From contig NZ_MASN01000052.1 in assembly GCF_001861355.1 (NCBI RefSeq), forward strand, positions 62,001 through 126,000: a stretch of 64,000 bases of DNA. Direction: 5' to 3'. The stretch comes from Natrialba sp. SSL1 (GTDB taxonomy: Archaea > Halobacteriota > Halobacteria > Halobacteriales > Natrialbaceae). The position numbers were made by a program, and so were the translations under genes. The notes below the pieces were generated by a model, which was given only the letters and a program-made list of their open reading frames with translations, was not told the DNA's origin and made no database searches. Positions 51,181 to 61,322 of the stretch are shown here, piece after piece. Numbering within the stretch: position 1 is the stretch's first letter; the number at the start of each line of letters is the position of its first letter.

Positions 51181-52122
51181 ATGGCACCACCCAACAGCCA
51201 CAACACGAACGAGAGTGAATCGACCGAACAGGAACCCGTACAGGAACCGGCCAACGACTCGACAACCGAGCCATCGCCGTCGACAACCGCCTCCTCGCCG
51301 TCGACAACCCGCCGATCAATCCTCGCTGCCAGCGGTGCAACCGTCGCCGGCCTGGCAGGCACAGCTGCCGCCTCGACCTCCGACACCGCGCTCTTCAGCG
51401 ACGTCGACACCATCGAAATCGACGACGGCTTCTTCGGCTGGAGCGCCGACGGCAGCCTCCCCATCGCCGACGACGTCTACGTCTTCATCCACGGCTGGTT
51501 CGGTGACTCCACCGCAGAGAGCCAGGCTGAAGACGTCCTCGACACCATCGAAGACGGCGGCTACGAACCCGACGAAGCCGTCGTACTCGAGTGGCCCGCG
51601 AGCACGGTCAACTACTTCGGTGCCGAGTCGGATACCGAGGACGTGGGCGAGGTCGCCGCGGAGCTCGCCGAGGAGTTCTACGACGACGGCGGCGGCAACC
51701 TGCGATTCGTGGGCCACTCACTCGGCGGCCGGTGTGTCCTCTGGACGGCAACGAAACTGAGCTCAGGCTACGAACTCGAGACGGTCGCGCCGCTGGGCGC
51801 TGCGGCCGACGGCTCGGAGGTCTGTGGTGAGCCCTGGAACGACGGACTCGAGAACGCCTGCGAGGTCCGCAACTACCATTCGGAGAACGATTCGACGGTC
51901 GGCGCTGCGTACGGCGGGCTCTTCGATACCGCGCTCGGGAACGAGGGAGCGGACTGCGATCCGGCGCCGAACTACACGGATGTCGACGTGACGGACGACG
52001 TGAGCAGCCATATGGACTTCCTCGGGAACGAGGCGGTCGGTGCGGATATCGCGGATGCGATTCTGGACGGCGACTGCGGTGACGGTGGCGACGATGACGA
52101 TGATGACGGCGGCTGGTGGTGA
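51181..52122 (+). CDS. Tat-exported alpha/beta hydrolase (lipase-like)
   Basis: The 313-residue protein has a Thr/Ser/Pro/Glu-rich N-terminal stretch, a Tat motif RRSILAASGATVAG (about residues 44-57) ending in Ala-rich TAAA, and an alpha/beta hydrolase with YVFIHGWFGDST near 100 (oxyanion region), nucleophile motif VGHSLGGRC near 180 and a candidate catalytic His in SSHMDF. The C terminus is an Asp/Gly run ending GGWW. Unusually, about 40 residues precede the twin arginines. It is likely secreted; the substrate is unknown. Confidence 0.75.
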   Translation: MAPPNSHNTNESESTEQEPVQEPANDSTTEPSPSTTASSPSTTRRSILAASGATVAGLAGTAAASTSDTALFSDVDTIEIDDGFFGWSADGSLPIADDVYVFIHGWFGDSTAESQAEDVLDTIEDGGYEPDEAVVLEWPASTVNYFGAESDTEDVGEVAAELAEEFYDDGGGNLRFVGHSLGGRCVLWTATKLSSGYELETVAPLGAAADGSEVCGEPWNDGLENACEVRNYHSENDSTVGAAYGGLFDTALGNEGADCDPAPNYTDVDVTDDVSSHMDFLGNEAVGADIADAILDGDCGDGGDDDDDDGGWW

Positions 52123-52213
52123 CTACGGCGTCAAACACACACGTCGCTAGCGAGTCGGAACTGCATCGAGAAATGGAGCCACGACCCTCACTACAGGAGG
52201 GTCGTTGTACCGG

Positions 52214-53518
52214 TTACGGGCTCAGCCGCTGGCGGTCTCGCGGGAACAACACAGCCTCTCGGATGTTGTCCAGCCCGAGAATCGTCATGATCAGGCGCTC
52301 GCCACCCAGGCCGAAGCCGGCGTGGGGTGGCATGCCATACTTGAACATCTTCGTGTAGTACTCGAACTGGTCAGGGTCGAGTCCCTGCTGTTCGAAGCCC
52401 TCGATCAGGTGCTCGTGGCGGTGCTCACGCTGGCCACCCGAAACGAGCTCCATCCGCGGGTGCATCAGGTCGAAGCCGGTCGAGAGCTGCTCGTCGTCGT
52501 CGTGGTCTTTGATGTAGAACGGCTTGATCTCGCTCGGCCAATCCGTGATAAAGTAGTGGCCGCCGACATCGTCACCGAGCGCCTTCTCGCCCTCGGTTGG
52601 CAGGTCGTCGCCCCAGACGAGCTGCTCGTCGAGTTCACCAGTCGCGTTGATGCGCTCGATGGCCTCCTCGTAGCTGAGCCGCGGGAAGTCGCCCTCAGGA
52701 ACCTCGAATTCGTCTTCGAGGCCGAGCGCCTCGAGTTCCTCGCTGCAGTTCTCGGTGACTGCCTCGTAGGCTGCCTTCACGATGCCCTCGGCGACATCCA
52801 TGGCGTCGTTCTGGTCGCAGAACGCACCTTCGAAGTCGATCGAGGTCGCCTCGTTCAGGTGGCGGGGCGTGTTGTGCTCCTCGGCGCGGAAGATCGGACC
52901 GATCTCGAAGACGCGCTCGACGTTGGAGCCCGCAATGAGCTGCTTGAACAGCTGTGGGGACTGGTTCATGAACGCCTCCTCGCCGAAGTACGTGATCGGG
53001 AAGAGCTCCGTCCCGCCCTCGGTACCCGTCGCGACGATCTTCGGCGTGTTGATCTCGGTACAGTAGAACTCGCGGAACTGCTCGCGGACCGCGCGCAGGA
53101 TCTCGGCGCGGATCTCGAAGACCGCCTGGACCTCGTCCTTGCGCAGGTCGAGCGTGCGGTTGTCGAGGCGGGTCGAGAGGTCGGCGTCGACCTTGCCCGA
53201 TGGGTCGAGTGGCAGTTCGGGATCGGCGGCGGAGATGACGTCGACCGATTCGGGAGTGACCTCGACGCCCGTCGGGGCGCGCGGCTCCTCCTCGACGGTG
53301 CCGGTGACGCTCACGACGCTCTCGCGGGAGACACCGAGACCGGTGTCGACGAGCTCGTCGTCCATCTCGTCCTTCTCGAATTTGATCTGAATCTTTCCGG
53401 TAGCGTCTCGGAGAATCAGGAAGGCGATCCCGCCGAGGTCACGAATCTCGTGCACCCAACCGGCGACGGTCGCGTCGTCGCCCGGCTCGGCGTCGGCAGT
53501 GTAGGTTCTGTCCTGCAT
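52214..53518 (-). CDS. aspS: Aspartyl-tRNA synthetase (archaeal type, possibly non-discriminating)
   Basis: The 434-residue class IIb synthetase has an N-terminal OB fold ([23 protein letters not shown]), then motif 2 region [14 protein letters not shown] near residue 220 and motif 3 [14 protein letters not shown] near 405. The length and layout match archaeal AspRS, which may also charge tRNA-Asn for transamidation. The start [12 protein letters not shown] at 53518 lies 148 bp from the divergent Sir2 gene. Confidence 0.93.
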   Translation of the reverse strand: MQDRTYTADAEPGDDATVAGWVHEIRDLGGIAFLILRDATGKIQIKFEKDEMDDELVDTGLGVSRESVVSVTGTVEEEPRAPTGVEVTPESVDVISAADPELPLDPSGKVDADLSTRLDNRTLDLRKDEVQAVFEIRAEILRAVREQFREFYCTEINTPKIVATGTEGGTELFPITYFGEEAFMNQSPQLFKQLIAGSNVERVFEIGPIFRAEEHNTPRHLNEATSIDFEGAFCDQNDAMDVAEGIVKAAYEAVTENCSEELEALGLEDEFEVPEGDFPRLSYEEAIERINATGELDEQLVWGDDLPTEGEKALGDDVGGHYFITDWPSEIKPFYIKDHDDDEQLSTGFDLMHPRMELVSGGQREHRHEHLIEGFEQQGLDPDQFEYYTKMFKYGMPPHAGFGLGGERLIMTILGLDNIREAVLFPRDRQRLSP

Positions 53519-53666
53519 ACCACCCGATTCCCGTCGCCGCAACTTAAGCGCAATCGTTCTGGTTCGGCAGTTGGTGTCTCGAGTGTGGCTGTGCGACTGG
53601 CAACTCGAAACTCGAGTTACCTGTACAGTCCGACCTGTTTTTGCCGCCGGCGGACTGTGATCGGGT

Positions 53667-54494
53667 ATGACCGACCTCGAACACCTGGCATCCAGCATCG
53701 ACGACGCGGAGACGGCGGTCGCGTTCACCGGTGCCGGAATCTCCGCGCCCTCCGGCATCCCCACCTTCCGCGGCGACGACGGCGTCTGGGATGCGTTCGA
53801 CGAAGGGCAGTTCACCTACGGCCGGTTCCAGCGCGATCCCTCGGGCTTCTGGGCGGACCGCGTCGACCTCTACCGGACGATGTTCGACGAGAAGTACGAG
53901 CCCAACGCGGCACACGACGTGCTCGCCGAGTTTGCTCGCGAGGGAGTACTCGAGTTCGTGCTCACGCAGAACACGGACGGGCTTCACGCGAAGGCAGCGA
54001 CTCGGGCGAGCAGCGGCGGCGAGACTGGCGAAGCCGAAAGAGAAACCGATACCGACGAGTTCGCAACCCACGAGTCGATCCTCGAACTGCACGGCAACGC
54101 GAGGCGCGTTCGTTGCACCGACTGCGGAAATCGAGTGGACAGCGATCCGATCGTCGGGCGAGCCGAGGACGGCGAACTCCCGCCCCGCTGCGAGTGTGGT
54201 GGCATCTACAAACCGGACGTGGTGCTGTTCGGTGAACAACTCCCGAAGACGGTCCTCCAGCGCGCCCGATCACTCGCGCGCGAGAGCGATGTCTTTCTCG
54301 CAATCGGCTCTTCGCTGGTCGTCGAGCCTGCAGCCTCCCTCCCGCGAATCGCCGCCTCGAACGGGGCGACCGTGGGCATCGTCAATCTCGAGTCGACGCC
54401 AGTCGACAGCGTAGCGGACGTCTGTCTGCGCGACGATGTGACGACGGCGCTGCCACGGCTCCAGGAGCTGGTCGATTCGGCAGCGTCGGCGTGA
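53667..54494 (+). CDS. NAD-dependent protein deacetylase, Sir2 family
   Basis: The 275-residue protein has the NAD site [17 protein letters not shown] at 20-36, QNTDGLH at 101-107, the catalytic His142 in ELHGNA and four zinc cysteines (C150, C153, C175, C177; the second pair is CxC). The acidic segment at about 112-136 between QNTD and the catalytic His is an insertion compared with short archaeal Sir2. It presumably removes acyl groups from chromatin or metabolic proteins. Confidence 0.9.
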   Translation: MTDLEHLASSIDDAETAVAFTGAGISAPSGIPTFRGDDGVWDAFDEGQFTYGRFQRDPSGFWADRVDLYRTMFDEKYEPNAAHDVLAEFAREGVLEFVLTQNTDGLHAKAATRASSGGETGEAERETDTDEFATHESILELHGNARRVRCTDCGNRVDSDPIVGRAEDGELPPRCECGGIYKPDVVLFGEQLPKTVLQRARSLARESDVFLAIGSSLVVEPAASLPRIAASNGATVGIVNLESTPVDSVADVCLRDDVTTALPRLQELVDSAASA

Positions 54495-54566
54495 GATTGA
54501 CTCGTCAGAATCAGCGTGACTCGCGGGTGAAACAGACGGCGTGCGGCTACGAAGAACAGTCCAATT

Positions 54567-55274
54567 TCAGGCGTCGTTGGCTGCCTCGACCGTTTCCCGA
54601 ACCGCGTCGACGCCCTCGTCGTGTGCGAGGTCGCCGACGACGATCACGTCCGCGTACTGGGCCATCGAGTACGCCGAATCGTAATCGTGGATGCCGCCGC
54701 CGTAGAACAGCGTTGCGTCGTCGACTGCACCGCTTGCAGCCTCAACGATGTCCTCGTCGCCGAGCATCCCCGAGTACTCGATGTAGACGATTTCCTGGCC
54801 GAACATCCGCTCTGCGACCTCGGCGTAGGCCGCCACGTCGTCGGCGTCCAGATCACAGTCGGCTTCGGTGTACGTCGCCACGTCCGCGTCTGGGTTCATC
54901 ACAATGTAGGCCTCCGTCGCGGTTCGGTCCCAGTCCAGGCCGTTGTCGATGCGGACCCACTCCTTGTGCGCGCCGGTGATCCAGAACGGCGAGCCAGCGT
55001 TGAAGACGGTCGGGATAAGGTACCCCTCTAGTGCCCGGTTGTCGATGACGACATCGGGGCTCGATGGTTCCTGGTAGAGCGGCACGTCGTGTTCGGCACA
55101 GGCCTCGACGACAGCTTCCATGTTCTCCTCGGTGATCCCCATCGTGCCGCCGACTTCGATCGCGTCGGTGCCCGTGGCACAGAGATCGCCGTAGGTGATC
55201 CCGTCAGGTAACTCCTTGTCGGGGTCTATCTTGAGAATATGGTCCCACTCCTCCCAGGGCGTCTCGGCAGTCAT
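54567..55274 (-). CDS. Geranylgeranylglyceryl phosphate synthase
   Basis: The 235-residue TIM-barrel enzyme makes the first ether bond of archaeal membrane lipids. It contains [13 protein letters not shown] near residue 12, [28 protein letters not shown] near 90, [11 protein letters not shown] and the phosphate-binding [10 protein letters not shown] near 190. It matches the haloarchaeal GGGPS group. The start [10 protein letters not shown] at 55274 is well placed. Confidence 0.9.
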   Translation of the reverse strand: MTAETPWEEWDHILKIDPDKELPDGITYGDLCATGTDAIEVGGTMGITEENMEAVVEACAEHDVPLYQEPSSPDVVIDNRALEGYLIPTVFNAGSPFWITGAHKEWVRIDNGLDWDRTATEAYIVMNPDADVATYTEADCDLDADDVAAYAEVAERMFGQEIVYIEYSGMLGDEDIVEAASGAVDDATLFYGGGIHDYDSAYSMAQYADVIVVGDLAHDEGVDAVRETVEAANDA

Positions 55275-55420
55275 ACCGCCTCGTTTCCCGAGGGGTGAGA
55301 AAAACGCTACGAAACGAACCATCTTTGATCGCATCGTCGGCACCGATTTGCAGCGCCTCGTGACCGCCAACCGCCAGCCACCAGCCGCCGCTCCTACCAG
55401 CACTCCGTGAACTCCTGCCC

Positions 55421-56167
55421 TTACTCCGCGATCCAGACCATCTCCTGCGTCGCCGTCTCGAGTGGGTCGAACTCGAAGTCACCGAACACGTCCCACGAGG
55501 CAAACGGCGAGAGACGAAAGAGCAACTCGAACTCGGCTTTCGAAACGAGCGACAGTTCGTGGCTGCTGTCGACGACCAGCGACTCGTCTGCGTCGAGAAC
55601 CTCCGTTTGGACGCGAACCCGCTGTTCGACGGCGTCGACGACGGTGGATCTGGTCCGGTGGGTGTAGCGCTCGCCGTCGACTTCGAGTTCCCGTGCTCGC
55701 CACTCACCGTAGTGTTCGGCGACGATCTCCGGATCGGGAACGAACGCGTTGAGCGCCAGTCGGCCGTCGGGGCCGAGCGCGCTGTAGAGGGACTCGAGTG
55801 CCGCCAGCCTGTCATCGACTGTCTCCAGGTAGAGAAACGTCCGGAAGGGGACAATAACGAGGTCGTACTCGCGGCCGGGTTCGGGATCAAACGTGCGCAT
55901 ATCGGCCTGCCGAACATCGACCGCCAGGTCGTCCTGCGCGGCTTTGTCGCGGAGTGCGTCCAGCGAGTCCGCAGAGACGTCGATACCTGTGACATCGACA
56001 CCAGCACGACGGAGTTCGAGATAGATTCGGCCGGTGCCACAGCCGACTTCGAGAACGGGGCCGTCGCACTCGAGTGCGAGATCACGGTAGAACTCGATGT
56101 CGGCCTGCTGTTGGTGTACTGCGTCGTAAAAGGGTGTGATGCTATCGAACGAGTCGGCAGCGGTCAT
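55421..56167 (-). CDS. Class I SAM-dependent methyltransferase
   Basis: The 248-residue protein has motif [29 protein letters not shown] near residue 38, then [30 protein letters not shown] near 85. The layout suits a small-molecule or tRNA/protein methyltransferase of the UbiE/Bin3-like type; no specific substrate motif is seen. ATG 56167 is the natural start. It lies upstream of the GGGP synthase gene on the same strand, 146 bp away. Confidence 0.82.
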   Translation of the reverse strand: MTAADSFDSITPFYDAVHQQQADIEFYRDLALECDGPVLEVGCGTGRIYLELRRAGVDVTGIDVSADSLDALRDKAAQDDLAVDVRQADMRTFDPEPGREYDLVIVPFRTFLYLETVDDRLAALESLYSALGPDGRLALNAFVPDPEIVAEHYGEWRARELEVDGERYTHRTRSTVVDAVEQRVRVQTEVLDADESLVVDSSHELSLVSKAEFELLFRLSPFASWDVFGDFEFDPLETATQEMVWIAE

Positions 56168-56349
56168 ACCGGTTCAATGCACACTGTTGACAAGTACGTA
56201 TTTGTGGTGTGGTATCACCCAACAGTAGAATCCAGCGCGGCTCTCGTCATCTCTCGTCACACCCCATTTCGACACCCTTCGGTTCGACGCCGCTCTTTTC
56301 GACACCGCTCAACTGTAGGTCGAAAGCGGAGACGAACAGCGAAACAGCC

Positions 56350-57651
56350 CTATACTCCCTGACTCATCAGGTGACTACGCAACACGTCCGCGTCCTTGTT
56401 CCCCGTTCCCGTATTCAGGATGACGACCGTCTCGTCGCCGTCGAACTCGCCGCGCTCTGCGAGCGCCCACGCACCGCTGGCTGCGGCCGCGCAGGTCGGA
56501 GCCATCTCGATCCCTTCGTGCTGGGCTACCTGGATCGCCGCATCGAGAATCTCCGTATCGTCCGTCGCCACCGCACCACCGTCGCTCTCGCGCAGCGCCT
56601 CGAGTACCCACGGGCTCGCGCCGGGGTCCGGGATCTCGATGCCGCCGCAGATCGTGTCCGGCGTCTCGACTGCCTCGTGGATGTCCTTCCCTTCGTCGAA
56701 GGCGTCGACGATCGGCGCACAGCCCGCCGACTGCGCCGCGTAGAAGCCCGGCAGTTCGTCGGTGAGCCCGAGGTCGACGTACTCCTGAGCGGCCTTGTAC
56801 ATCCCGACTAGCCCGACGCCGCCACCGGTCGGATAACAGATCGCGTCGGGCACCTCCCACTCGAGTTGTTCGACGAGTTCGTAGAACATCGTTTTCTTTC
56901 CCTCGTGGCGGTAGGGCGTGACGAACGTCTGGAGTGGGTACCACTCATCGTGTTCTGCGAGACCCTCCTCGAAGGCTGCGCCGGCGTCGCCGATCCGACC
57001 GCCGACGACGTTCATGTCGCCGCCGTGGACGTTGACCATCGCCTTGTTGGTAAAGCCAGAGCGCGCGGGAAGGTAGACGTTCGACTCCAGGCCAGCGCGG
57101 CCGGCGTAGGCGGCGGCGGACTGCCCGGCGTTGCCAGCGGAGGCGAGGGCGACCTCGCTCGCGCCGTGGCGCACCGCGGCCGTGACGGCGAGCGTCTGTC
57201 CGCGGTCCTTGAAGGTTCCCGTCGGATTTCGGCCCTCGTCCTTGATCAGGACGCGCCCGACGCCCATCTCCGCGGCCAGTTTGGGACAGTCGACGAGCGG
57301 GGTCGCGCCCTCGTCCATCGTGACGGCCGAGTCGCGGGTGAACGGCAGCAACTCCTCGTAGCGCCACATGGAGTCGAATGTCCGCGATTCGAGCGTCTCG
57401 CGGTCGAGTTCCGCACTGATCGCGTCGTAATCGTAGGTGGGATCGAGAATGCCGTCACAGTCGGGACAGCGATGCGTCACCTCGTCGGCATCGAACGTAC
57501 CGCCACAGTCGTAGCACTCGAGTCCGGTGAAGGAGCTGGTGGTTTCGACCGGGGATTCGATCTGTGGTTCCGCCTCCGCGAGTGGCTCCGCATCTGACTC
57601 CGACTCCGATTCCGATTCCGACTCTGGGTCCGGGTCCGCCTCGTGGGTCAT
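56350..57651 (-). CDS. thrC: Threonine synthase
   Basis: The 433-residue fold-type II PLP enzyme makes threonine from phosphohomoserine. It has an N-terminal zinc-ribbon (CYDCGGTFDADEVTHRCPDC, residues 46-65), LPFTRDSAVTMDEGATPLVDCP, the PLP-lysine motif PTGTFKDRGQTL near 145, and SAGNAGQSAAAYAGRAG. The first 35 residues are an Asp/Ser/Glu run partly encoded by a hexanucleotide repeat (57597-57630). ATG 57651 is chosen; an upstream start at 57687 adds non-conserved residues. Confidence 0.9.
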   Translation of the reverse strand: MTHEADPDPESESESESESDAEPLAEAEPQIESPVETTSSFTGLECYDCGGTFDADEVTHRCPDCDGILDPTYDYDAISAELDRETLESRTFDSMWRYEELLPFTRDSAVTMDEGATPLVDCPKLAAEMGVGRVLIKDEGRNPTGTFKDRGQTLAVTAAVRHGASEVALASAGNAGQSAAAYAGRAGLESNVYLPARSGFTNKAMVNVHGGDMNVVGGRIGDAGAAFEEGLAEHDEWYPLQTFVTPYRHEGKKTMFYELVEQLEWEVPDAICYPTGGGVGLVGMYKAAQEYVDLGLTDELPGFYAAQSAGCAPIVDAFDEGKDIHEAVETPDTICGGIEIPDPGASPWVLEALRESDGGAVATDDTEILDAAIQVAQHEGIEMAPTCAAAASGAWALAERGEFDGDETVVILNTGTGNKDADVLRSHLMSQGV

Positions 57652-57826
57652 ACGCGGCCGTTCGCTGTGTAGGCCTATAGAAGCCACTAAACCGGAACGA
57701 GTCGCAAGTCGGTGGACGAGCGTTGGGACTCAGTGTGCAGTACTCACAACCGAACTGGAAACCGAAAACCGGCGCCCGCAATCGTCGAACAGCAAACAGA
57801 TGTCGACAGGATCGTCTGCGGGCCGT

Positions 57827-58003
57827 TCAGTTGTCGCCGGCTTTCGACTGCCACTCGTACTCACGGCGCTTGGCGGACTTGCCAAAGCCGCAGGACGAGC
57901 AGACCTTCTTCTTCGTGTGGTAGGACTTCTCTCCGCAGCGACGACACTTGGTGTGGGTCGTCTTATTCTTCTTTCCTTGGCTCGGGGTTCCTGCACCAGT
58001 CAT
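57827..58003 (-). CDS. rpl37e: Large ribosomal subunit protein eL37 (L37e)
   Basis: This 58-residue protein begins [20 protein letters not shown] and contains the four-cysteine zinc ribbon CRRCGEKSY...VCSSCGFG, then [10 protein letters not shown]. It is full length for archaeal eL37. Its ATG overlaps the stop of the Lsm gene by 4 bp (ATGA), so both are translated from one mRNA, an arrangement conserved in Euryarchaeota. Confidence 0.93.
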   Translation of the reverse strand: MTGAGTPSQGKKNKTTHTKCRRCGEKSYHTKKKVCSSCGFGKSAKRREYEWQSKAGDN

Positions 58004-58254
58004 GGAGTGATCGAAACGACGTTATCGCCGCGTATAATGGTTGTGTCTTCGACCGGCTCCGCTGCTGGCGATTCCGTCTCAGCCTCGTCGTCGCTGTCAG
58101 CGCCGTCGGCGCCGTCCGCGGCAACCTCGAGGACGAGGTTCATGTGCTGGTCGTAGCCAGCGAGTTCGCCGGCGAACTCGTCGCCACTCTTGAGTCGTAC
58201 CATCACGCGTTCGCCAAGCGACGCCTCGAGGACGTCTAGCGGTCGTCCACTCAT
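58000..58254 (-). CDS. Lsm (Sm-like) RNA-binding protein
   Basis: The 84-residue protein has Sm1 ([27 protein letters not shown]) and Sm2 ([11 protein letters not shown]) motifs, which form a heptameric RNA-binding ring. Between them lies an acidic loop of about 25 residues (Ala/Asp/Glu) longer than in non-halophilic archaea. The start [13 protein letters not shown] at 58254 is the conserved N terminus. It is the first gene of the pair with rpl37e. Confidence 0.92.
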   Translation of the reverse strand: MSGRPLDVLEASLGERVMVRLKSGDEFAGELAGYDQHMNLVLEVAADGADGADSDDEAETESPAAEPVEDTTIIRGDNVVSITP

Positions 58255-58449
58255 ACGAAAGACCGCAGTTGACGGACACTTAATCGTACCGGTCCAGCGC
58301 CCGTATGCGTGCGGTCCGCTCACGCTGGTCTCATCACACTGGTTTCGTGCTCTCGTACACCTCCTCTCCCGTCAGCCCGCTCTGCACCACGGATGCGCCT
58401 CATGCACCGCATGCAAACCGATAAGTGCTCACTCGTTGACTCCCGGGCT

Positions 58450-58791
58450 ATGGGTGACGTCAAATTCACAGTCATCGAGTTGTACATCGACGGCGAACAG
58501 GTCGGACCACGATCGATCGGCTCGCTCCTCCCGTTCGGGACCGTCACAGACGAAGAACAGGCCGAACTCGCCGAAGCCGCACAGGAAGAAGAGGGTGTAC
58601 TCGAGTCCGATGCCGACGACGAGATGGACGCCGAAGCCGACGATGACGACTCCGGCTCGAGTCTCGTCGGCGCGCTCATCGCGCTCGCGTTACTCGTCGC
58701 TGCGGGCGTCGCCATGAAGAAGTATCGCGGCGGCGACGAGGACGGGCCGGAGTACGAAGCCGAAACCGAACCCGACGTCGTCGTCGACTGA
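58450..58791 (+). CDS. Small acidic membrane protein with C-terminal transmembrane helix
   Basis: The 113-residue protein begins KFTVIELYIDGEQVGPRSIGSLLPFG and has a long Asp/Glu stretch (about 35-72), then one hydrophobic helix (SLVGALIALALLVAAGVAM) and an acidic tail. I do not recognise a family. It is divergent from the Lsm gene with 195 bp between. Confidence 0.6.
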   Translation: MGDVKFTVIELYIDGEQVGPRSIGSLLPFGTVTDEEQAELAEAAQEEEGVLESDADDEMDAEADDDDSGSSLVGALIALALLVAAGVAMKKYRGGDEDGPEYEAETEPDVVVD

Positions 58792-58884
58792 GCCGGCGGG
58801 CAGTTCGGCGGACTCAACCAGGAGCCAACCGATTCATCCCACCGCAGCCGAACGCTTTTGCGCTTCCCGGTCGTACTCATCGTC

Positions 58885-59847
58885 GTGAACCTCTATCGTA
58901 GCGCCCGGACCGTCGCCGGCGCATCCGGGACCGGTGACGACGCGATCGATTGGCAGTCCGCGGCCGACGCTGCGAAGGCGGCGACCGAGCCCGGCTCACT
59001 CGCACTCGAGTCCGGCGAGCGCGAGGGCTATGCGCGTGACGTTCGCGATGCTCGCGCGGCCGTCCGATCGGTCGCCGATATGGAGTTCGACGTGCCGGAG
59101 ACGATCGAGATCCAGAATCGCCATCACTGGATCGACGCCAACGTCGCCACCTTTGAGCGCGTGATGGGCACGCTCGAGACCCACACCGAGACGTTTCCGG
59201 GAATCGCCCGCACGATCAACACGGGCACCATGACGGTTCTCCTCGCGTTTCTCGGCCGGAACGTGTTGGGACAGTACGATCCGCTCTTGCTCGCCGAGCG
59301 ACCGGCGGACGACCACGCGCTGTACTTCGTCCGACCGAATATCCGCAACGCAGCGGAGGTACTCGAGGTCGATCCAGACCGATTCCGTCGCTGGATCGCG
59401 TTCCACGAGGTGACTCACGCCGCCGAGTTCGGTGCTGCGCCGTGGCTCTCGGACCACCTCGAGGATCGAATGGAGTCGGGCATCGCCGCGCTCTCAGACG
59501 GCTCGTTCGACCGGGATTCGTTCCGCGATCTGGATGCGGCGATGACGGTCGTCGAGGGCTATGCCGAACTGCTGATGGACCACGCCTTCGACGACGAGTA
59601 CGAGGACCTGCGCCGAAAGCTCGATGCGCGTCGACAGGGTCGTGGCCCGCTGCAGAAGCTCTTCCGACAGCTGCTCGGCCTGGGTCTCAAGCAGCGCCAG
59701 TACGAGCGCGGCAAGGAGTTCTTCGAGCACGTCATCGCCAGCCGTGACCTCGAGACGGCGAGTCTGGTCTGGGAGCAGCCTGAGAACCTGCCGACGCACG
59801 ACGAACTCGATTCACCGGGGCTGTGGATTCGGCGGGTCGAGCGCTGA
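58885..59847 (+). CDS. DUF2342-type zinc metalloprotease (coenzyme F420 biosynthesis-associated family)
   Basis: The 320-residue protein starts with GTG and has the zinc motif RWIAFHEVTHAAEFGAAPWL with HEVTH at 174-178, and a later VEGYAELLMDH that can provide the third ligand. This matches the DUF2342/zincin family whose actinobacterial members are linked to F420 genes. No F420 gene is nearby here, so that link is not supported by context. The GTG at 58885 lies about 27 nt after an AT-rich box. Confidence 0.7.
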   Translation: MNLYRSARTVAGASGTGDDAIDWQSAADAAKAATEPGSLALESGEREGYARDVRDARAAVRSVADMEFDVPETIEIQNRHHWIDANVATFERVMGTLETHTETFPGIARTINTGTMTVLLAFLGRNVLGQYDPLLLAERPADDHALYFVRPNIRNAAEVLEVDPDRFRRWIAFHEVTHAAEFGAAPWLSDHLEDRMESGIAALSDGSFDRDSFRDLDAAMTVVEGYAELLMDHAFDDEYEDLRRKLDARRQGRGPLQKLFRQLLGLGLKQRQYERGKEFFEHVIASRDLETASLVWEQPENLPTHDELDSPGLWIRRVER

Positions 59848-59971
59848 GCGCTTCTTCTGGCTTCGCTGTCAGCACGGTCGCACTGTCGTCACTGGCGGCA
59901 CTACCTTCACCATCCTCACTGTCGTCACTGGTTTACACCTTTCACAGCAGATTCGTCGTCTCCAATCTGCG

Positions 59972-60187
59972 CTAGCTCACGATCCACTGCAGATACCAGA
60001 GCAACGCGCCGCCCGCGACCAGAAAGCCGAGCGTCGAGAGGGCGACCATCTGGAGTGATGCCCCACCTTGGAGCGCCATCGTGCCGCCGGAGAGTCCGAC
60101 CAGCAGCACGAAGGCGAGCCCGAGTCGCCGGAGCTGTTGCTTGTTTCCGTGCGCTTCCTGTCGTCGTGGGTCACGTCGCCCGCTCAT
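59972..60187 (-). CDS. Small two-helix membrane protein
   Basis: The 71-residue protein has a basic N terminus (MSGRRDPRRQEAHGNKQQLRR) and two hydrophobic helices (LGLAFVLLVGLSGGTMAL and LSTLGFLVAGGALLWYLQWI). No family is recognised. Its ATG overlaps the stop of the upstream gene by 4 bp (ATGA), so the two are translationally coupled. Confidence 0.6.
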   Translation of the reverse strand: MSGRRDPRRQEAHGNKQQLRRLGLAFVLLVGLSGGTMALQGGASLQMVALSTLGFLVAGGALLWYLQWIVS

Positions 60188-60672
60188 ACCTCGTCGTCGG
60201 TACTCACGTGCATCGACCCAAATACCCATTCACTTTCGTCCGTGGTGTGCTCTGCTTTCGCTTCCCCTTCCGCATCACTTTCACTCTCACCCTCCCGCTT
60301 ACGCTCTCCATCCCCCGCCGAAAGCCGAATCAGCGTCCCACTCCACCGGGTTCGAAACTCGCGGCGCTCGCCGCTACTCGAGTCCGTCCACGCCATCGTC
60401 ACCTCGTCTCCGAACGTCGCACAGTCCCGATCACCGTGTTCGGCGACCGTGAGAGTCGAACTCTCGACGGTCCAGTCTTCGGTCGTCTCGGTCTGTTCCT
60501 GCAGCGCATCCGCGACCGCCTCGTAGCCGAACAGCCGGTCGCTGATACCGAATTTGAGTGTTGACTCGTCCTCCAGAAAGAACGGATCAAGTGGGTCGCC
60601 GTTCCGTAGGGCGTCGTAGTACGCGCGGACGGTCGTCTCGGGGTCGTCGGTCGGTACTGGTGTCGTCGACAT
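60184..60672 (-). CDS. NTF2-like/SnoaL-type protein
   Basis: The 162-residue protein starts PETTVRAYYDALRNGDPLDPFFLEDESTLKFG, typical of NTF2-like proteins, and continues DRLFGYEAVADALQEQTET and TVAEHGDRDCATFGDEVTMAW. A low-complexity Glu/Ser/Lys insert (about 120-140) precedes the last strand. Such folds bind small ligands or act as cyclases/isomerases; there is no catalytic signature. It is coupled to the downstream two-helix protein. Confidence 0.7.
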   Translation of the reverse strand: MSTTPVPTDDPETTVRAYYDALRNGDPLDPFFLEDESTLKFGISDRLFGYEAVADALQEQTETTEDWTVESSTLTVAEHGDRDCATFGDEVTMAWTDSSSGERREFRTRWSGTLIRLSAGDGERKREGESESDAEGEAKAEHTTDESEWVFGSMHVSTDDEV

Positions 60673-60770
60673 AGCTCGTAGTCACTCGCACTCTCTGCCC
60701 GCTGGCTGCAAAGGTGCGCTGGACGCGATTGCAGGGGGTCGAACTCAGAGGTATGAAGGTGGCGAGCGGC

Positions 60771-61322
60771 TCACATAAAGCCCCGATCGACCTCGTCCGT
60801 CTCGATCAGGTCCTCGAGTTCGGCGTGCAACAGCTCGTCGGCCTCCTCGAACCGATCCGCGAGATCGTCGAGCTCCTCGGGCCGGTCGTACTGGTCGTAC
60901 TCCATCGGGCCGAACGCGGGGCTCTCGAGTGCCTCCATCATGTCGTCGAACAAATCCTGCGGCCGGGTCGGCGCGTCGGAGTGCGTCTCGAGGACCGTCT
61001 TGAGACGCTTCGAGACGGTCTCGGCCTGGTCTTCGTCCTCCGGTGGGGACTGGACGGCGAAGCGGCCGCCCGACTCCTGCTGGGGCATGAACGAGCCGAT
61101 CTCGTCGTCGAGCTTGCGCGCGACCTGCGTGCCGACGCCGCGGACCTCGTAGGGGTTCTTCGCGTACGTCTTGAGGAAGAAGACGCCGGCACGAGGGTGT
61201 GCGAGGTACATATCCTCGCCGACGCCGCCGGCCCGGTCGCCGGCGACTGCGCGCCAGTCTTCGGGATCGACAGCTCGGTCGGTGACGTCCTCGAGTATGT
61301 CCTGCCACTCGCGAATCCGCAT
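60771..61322 (-). CDS. Conserved haloarchaeal protein of unknown function
   Basis: The 183-residue soluble, acidic protein begins MRIREWQDILEDVTDRAVDPEDWRAVAG and has AHPRAGVFFLKTYAKNPYEVRGVGTQVARKLDDEIGSF near 41-78. The C-terminal half is helical and Glu/Asp-rich. I do not recognise a family or catalytic motif. The start MRIREWQ at 61322 is supported by the clean acidic N terminus; earlier residues read like promoter-region translation. Confidence 0.55.
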   Translation of the reverse strand: MRIREWQDILEDVTDRAVDPEDWRAVAGDRAGGVGEDMYLAHPRAGVFFLKTYAKNPYEVRGVGTQVARKLDDEIGSFMPQQESGGRFAVQSPPEDEDQAETVSKRLKTVLETHSDAPTRPQDLFDDMMEALESPAFGPMEYDQYDRPEELDDLADRFEEADELLHAELEDLIETDEVDRGFM

